Shown in pieces: positions 5,987 to 7,237 of a stretch of DNA of 7,237 bases (position 1 is the first letter of the stretch; every line of letters starts with the position of its first letter). Made by a program: the position numbers and the translations under genes. Origin of the DNA: an uncultured Tolumonas sp. (GTDB lineage: Bacteria > Pseudomonadota > Gammaproteobacteria > Enterobacterales > Aeromonadaceae). The notes beneath the pieces are model-generated. The model made no database searches, was not told where the DNA came from, and was given only the letters and a program-made list of their open reading frames with translations. The stretch covers positions 1 to 7,237 of the forward strand of contig CAIZDF010000366.1 in assembly GCA_903931645.1 (NCBI GenBank), read 5' to 3'.

Positions 5987-6526
5987 ATGACTCAGAAACT
6001 ATTTGCCGTCTATCTGGGCGGCCGGGCACCAAAAGCCAATATTGAACTGCATGATGTTGTGTTTGTGGTGGGCGAGAGTATTGAGCAAACCTATCCGCAA
6101 TTATTGGAGTTATGGTTTGGCTCGCCAGAGGGTCTGCATGTCGATTGTTGGATCGAGCTGGATGTTGTCGATGGTTATCAGATTAAACTGGTCGCAGAAA
6201 AAACAGTATCGGAGCAGCAGCTCTACTTTATCAATCTGGGGGCCTATCACGCGGATTATATCGGTGAGCTACACGCGACGGCGTTTATGGTTGCGCAAAG
6301 TAGTCAGGCGGTAAAGGCGCGGGCGAAAAAAACACTGTTACTTGGCACGCAGGCATTACATACCGATGATTTGTATGAGGTGGACGATTGTATGCCACTG
6401 GCACATATCAACGGTTATTACATTGCATTGGAACCTAGTGCGGACCATCGCGCATTGCAAGCCCATAACGGTTATCTGCCGTTGCCGAAAGCATTGGTCG
6501 GCGAGTGGAAAAATACTAAACGCTAA
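5987..6526 (+). CDS. DUF1543 domain protein, function unknown
   Basis: A 179-residue soluble protein matching the DUF1543 pattern, recognised by LFAVYLGGRAPKANIELHDV (5-24) followed by VFVVGESIE and later WFG...GLHVD. No function is known to me for the family. The protein looks internally duplicated. Residues 5-69 and 79-149 can be aligned, with LFAVYLGG against LYFINLGA, NIELHDVVFVV against IGELHATAFMV, and GYQIKL against GYYIAL. No signal peptide, membrane helix or obvious catalytic motif is visible, though the paired ELH (20-22 and 94-96) are striking. The start is three bases after the aminopropyltransferase stop, with only a weak GGA before it, so coupling is likely. A strong inverted repeat follows the stop codon. 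Confidence 0.88.
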   Translation: MTQKLFAVYLGGRAPKANIELHDVVFVVGESIEQTYPQLLELWFGSPEGLHVDCWIELDVVDGYQIKLVAEKTVSEQQLYFINLGAYHADYIGELHATAFMVAQSSQAVKARAKKTLLLGTQALHTDDLYEVDDCMPLAHINGYYIALEPSADHRALQAHNGYLPLPKALVGEWKNTKR

Positions 6527-6531
6527 TGCAA

Positions 6532-6565
6532 AACCCAGAGCCAGTCAGGTAGCTGGCTCTGGGTT
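6532..6565. terminator. Bidirectional terminator between the DUF1543 gene and aspA
   Basis: AACCCAGAGCCAG (6532-6544) and CTGGCTCTGGGTT (6553-6565) form a perfect 13-bp stem with an 8-base loop. It sits between two convergent genes, 5 bases after one stop and 6 bases from the other. On the minus strand the stem runs into TTTTGCATT. On the plus strand only a short T stretch follows, so termination may be better for aspA. Confidence 0.85.
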
Positions 6566-6571
6566 GATGAT

Positions 6572-7237
6572 TTAACGCGGTTTGCCGGGATAACGTGGTT
6601 TTTTCAGGTTGTCGACCGAAAAGATATCGTTTAATTGTGCTTCCGTGAGCAACCCGCGCTCCAAGACTGCTTCGCGGACCGATTTGCCGGTCGCGACACA
6701 CTCCTTGCCGATCTCATCACACGCATGATGGCCAATATACGGTGTCAGGAAGGTGATGAGTCCGATTGAGCTAAACACATACGCTTCGCAACGTTCTTTA
6801 TTGGCGGTAATGCCTTCCACACATTTTTCGCGCAGACAAATACAGGCATTACTGAGCAGACTGAGCGATTCAAACATGCATTGTGCTATCACCGGTTCCA
6901 TTACGTTGAGCTGTAACTGGCCCGCTTCGGCGGCCATGGTGACGGTGACATCGTTACCAATTACTTTAAAGCAAACCTGATTCACCACTTCCGGGATCAC
7001 CGGGTTGACCTTCGCCGGCATGATGGAAGAACCGGCCTGCCGTTGTGGCAGGTTGATTTCGTGTAAGCCAGCGCGCGGGCCAGAACTGAGTAGACGTAAA
7101 TCGTTACAGATCTTCGAGAGTTTCATCGCCAGCCGTTTATACGCGCTGTGCAGGATCAGATACGCGCCACAATCGGAAGTCGCTTCGATCAGATCTTCCG
7201 CCGGCACATAATTATGGCCGGTGATTTCCGCCAGATA
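6572..7237 (-). CDS. aspA: Aspartate ammonia-lyase AspA (5' part outside window)
   Basis: Aspartase, reversibly splitting L-aspartate into fumarate and ammonia; it feeds fumarate respiration and aspartate catabolism. Only the C-terminal 221 residues are present; the frame is open to the window edge, so the GTG at 7207 is not the start. Counting visible residues, the superfamily signature [11 protein letters not shown] (69-79) marks the flexible catalytic loop; its first Ser (70) corresponds to the catalytic base of the family. [14 protein letters not shown] (13-26), [17 protein letters not shown] (42-58) and [18 protein letters not shown] (99-116) point to aspartase rather than fumarase C. 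The C-terminal domain has [19 protein letters not shown] and a short tail ending PRYPGKPR, a little shorter than in E. coli. It converges on the DUF1543 gene across the terminator. Confidence 0.95.
   Translation of the reverse strand, partial: YLAEITGHNYVPAEDLIEATSDCGAYLILHSAYKRLAMKLSKICNDLRLLSSGPRAGLHEINLPQRQAGSSIMPAKVNPVIPEVVNQVCFKVIGNDVTVTMAAEAGQLQLNVMEPVIAQCMFESLSLLSNACICLREKCVEGITANKERCEAYVFSSIGLITFLTPYIGHHACDEIGKECVATGKSVREAVLERGLLTEAQLNDIFSVDNLKKPRYPGKPR

Noticed and set aside
7205..7207. GTG as aspA start
   Set aside because: The frame is open to the window edge and the upstream residues ([10 protein letters not shown]) match internal aspartase sequence.
6753..7211. Plus-strand frames opposite aspA
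   Set aside because: aspA on the minus strand is unmistakable; these frames are its antisense shadows.

Overview
The window is a stretch of chromosome from a gammaproteobacterium. It carries the conserved cell-division and heat-shock block ftsY-ftsE-ftsX-rpoH, followed by housekeeping genes that are close to enterobacterial and Aeromonas-type proteins. FtsX, RpoH, the beta-carbonic anhydrase and AspA read like their Escherichia coli counterparts without being identical. The gene mix and the moderate base composition make me guess Aeromonadales (a Tolumonas- or Aeromonas-like organism), but no rRNA or other marker here fixes the genus.

Layout. Positions 1-2656 (+) hold the 3' part of ftsY (SRP receptor GTPase, cut by the window edge), then ftsE and ftsX (ABC-type divisome complex), tightly packed as an operon. 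Positions 2657-3018 hold no convincing gene. They form the rpoH control region, with a very good sigma-E promoter, a terminator-like hairpin downstream of it, and two smaller hairpins before the rpoH ribosome site. Positions 3019-3873 (+) are rpoH (sigma-32), closed by a strong terminator. Only about 21 bases later, can (beta-carbonic anhydrase, + strand) begins. Positions 4605-4976 (- strand) carry two tiny genes: an entericidin-type lipoprotein and, just downstream in the same frame, a 73-residue membrane protein. Positions 5102-6526 (+) hold a spermidine-synthase-type aminopropyltransferase and a DUF1543 protein, three bases apart. A perfect 13-bp inverted repeat then separates them from the convergent 3' part of aspA (- strand), which runs off the right edge.

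How the genes work together. FtsY delivers SRP-ribosome complexes to the membrane. FtsEX governs septal peptidoglycan hydrolysis. RpoH drives the heat-shock response, and the sigma-E promoter in front of it ties cytoplasmic heat shock to envelope stress. The remaining genes are metabolic (CO2/bicarbonate, polyamine, aspartate/fumarate) plus small envelope proteins.

I see no transposon, phage, CRISPR, tRNA or defence system, and no wholly new system. The points most worth a second look are the layered signals in the rpoH leader, the same-frame lipoprotein/membrane-protein pair, and the internal duplication in the DUF1543 protein.
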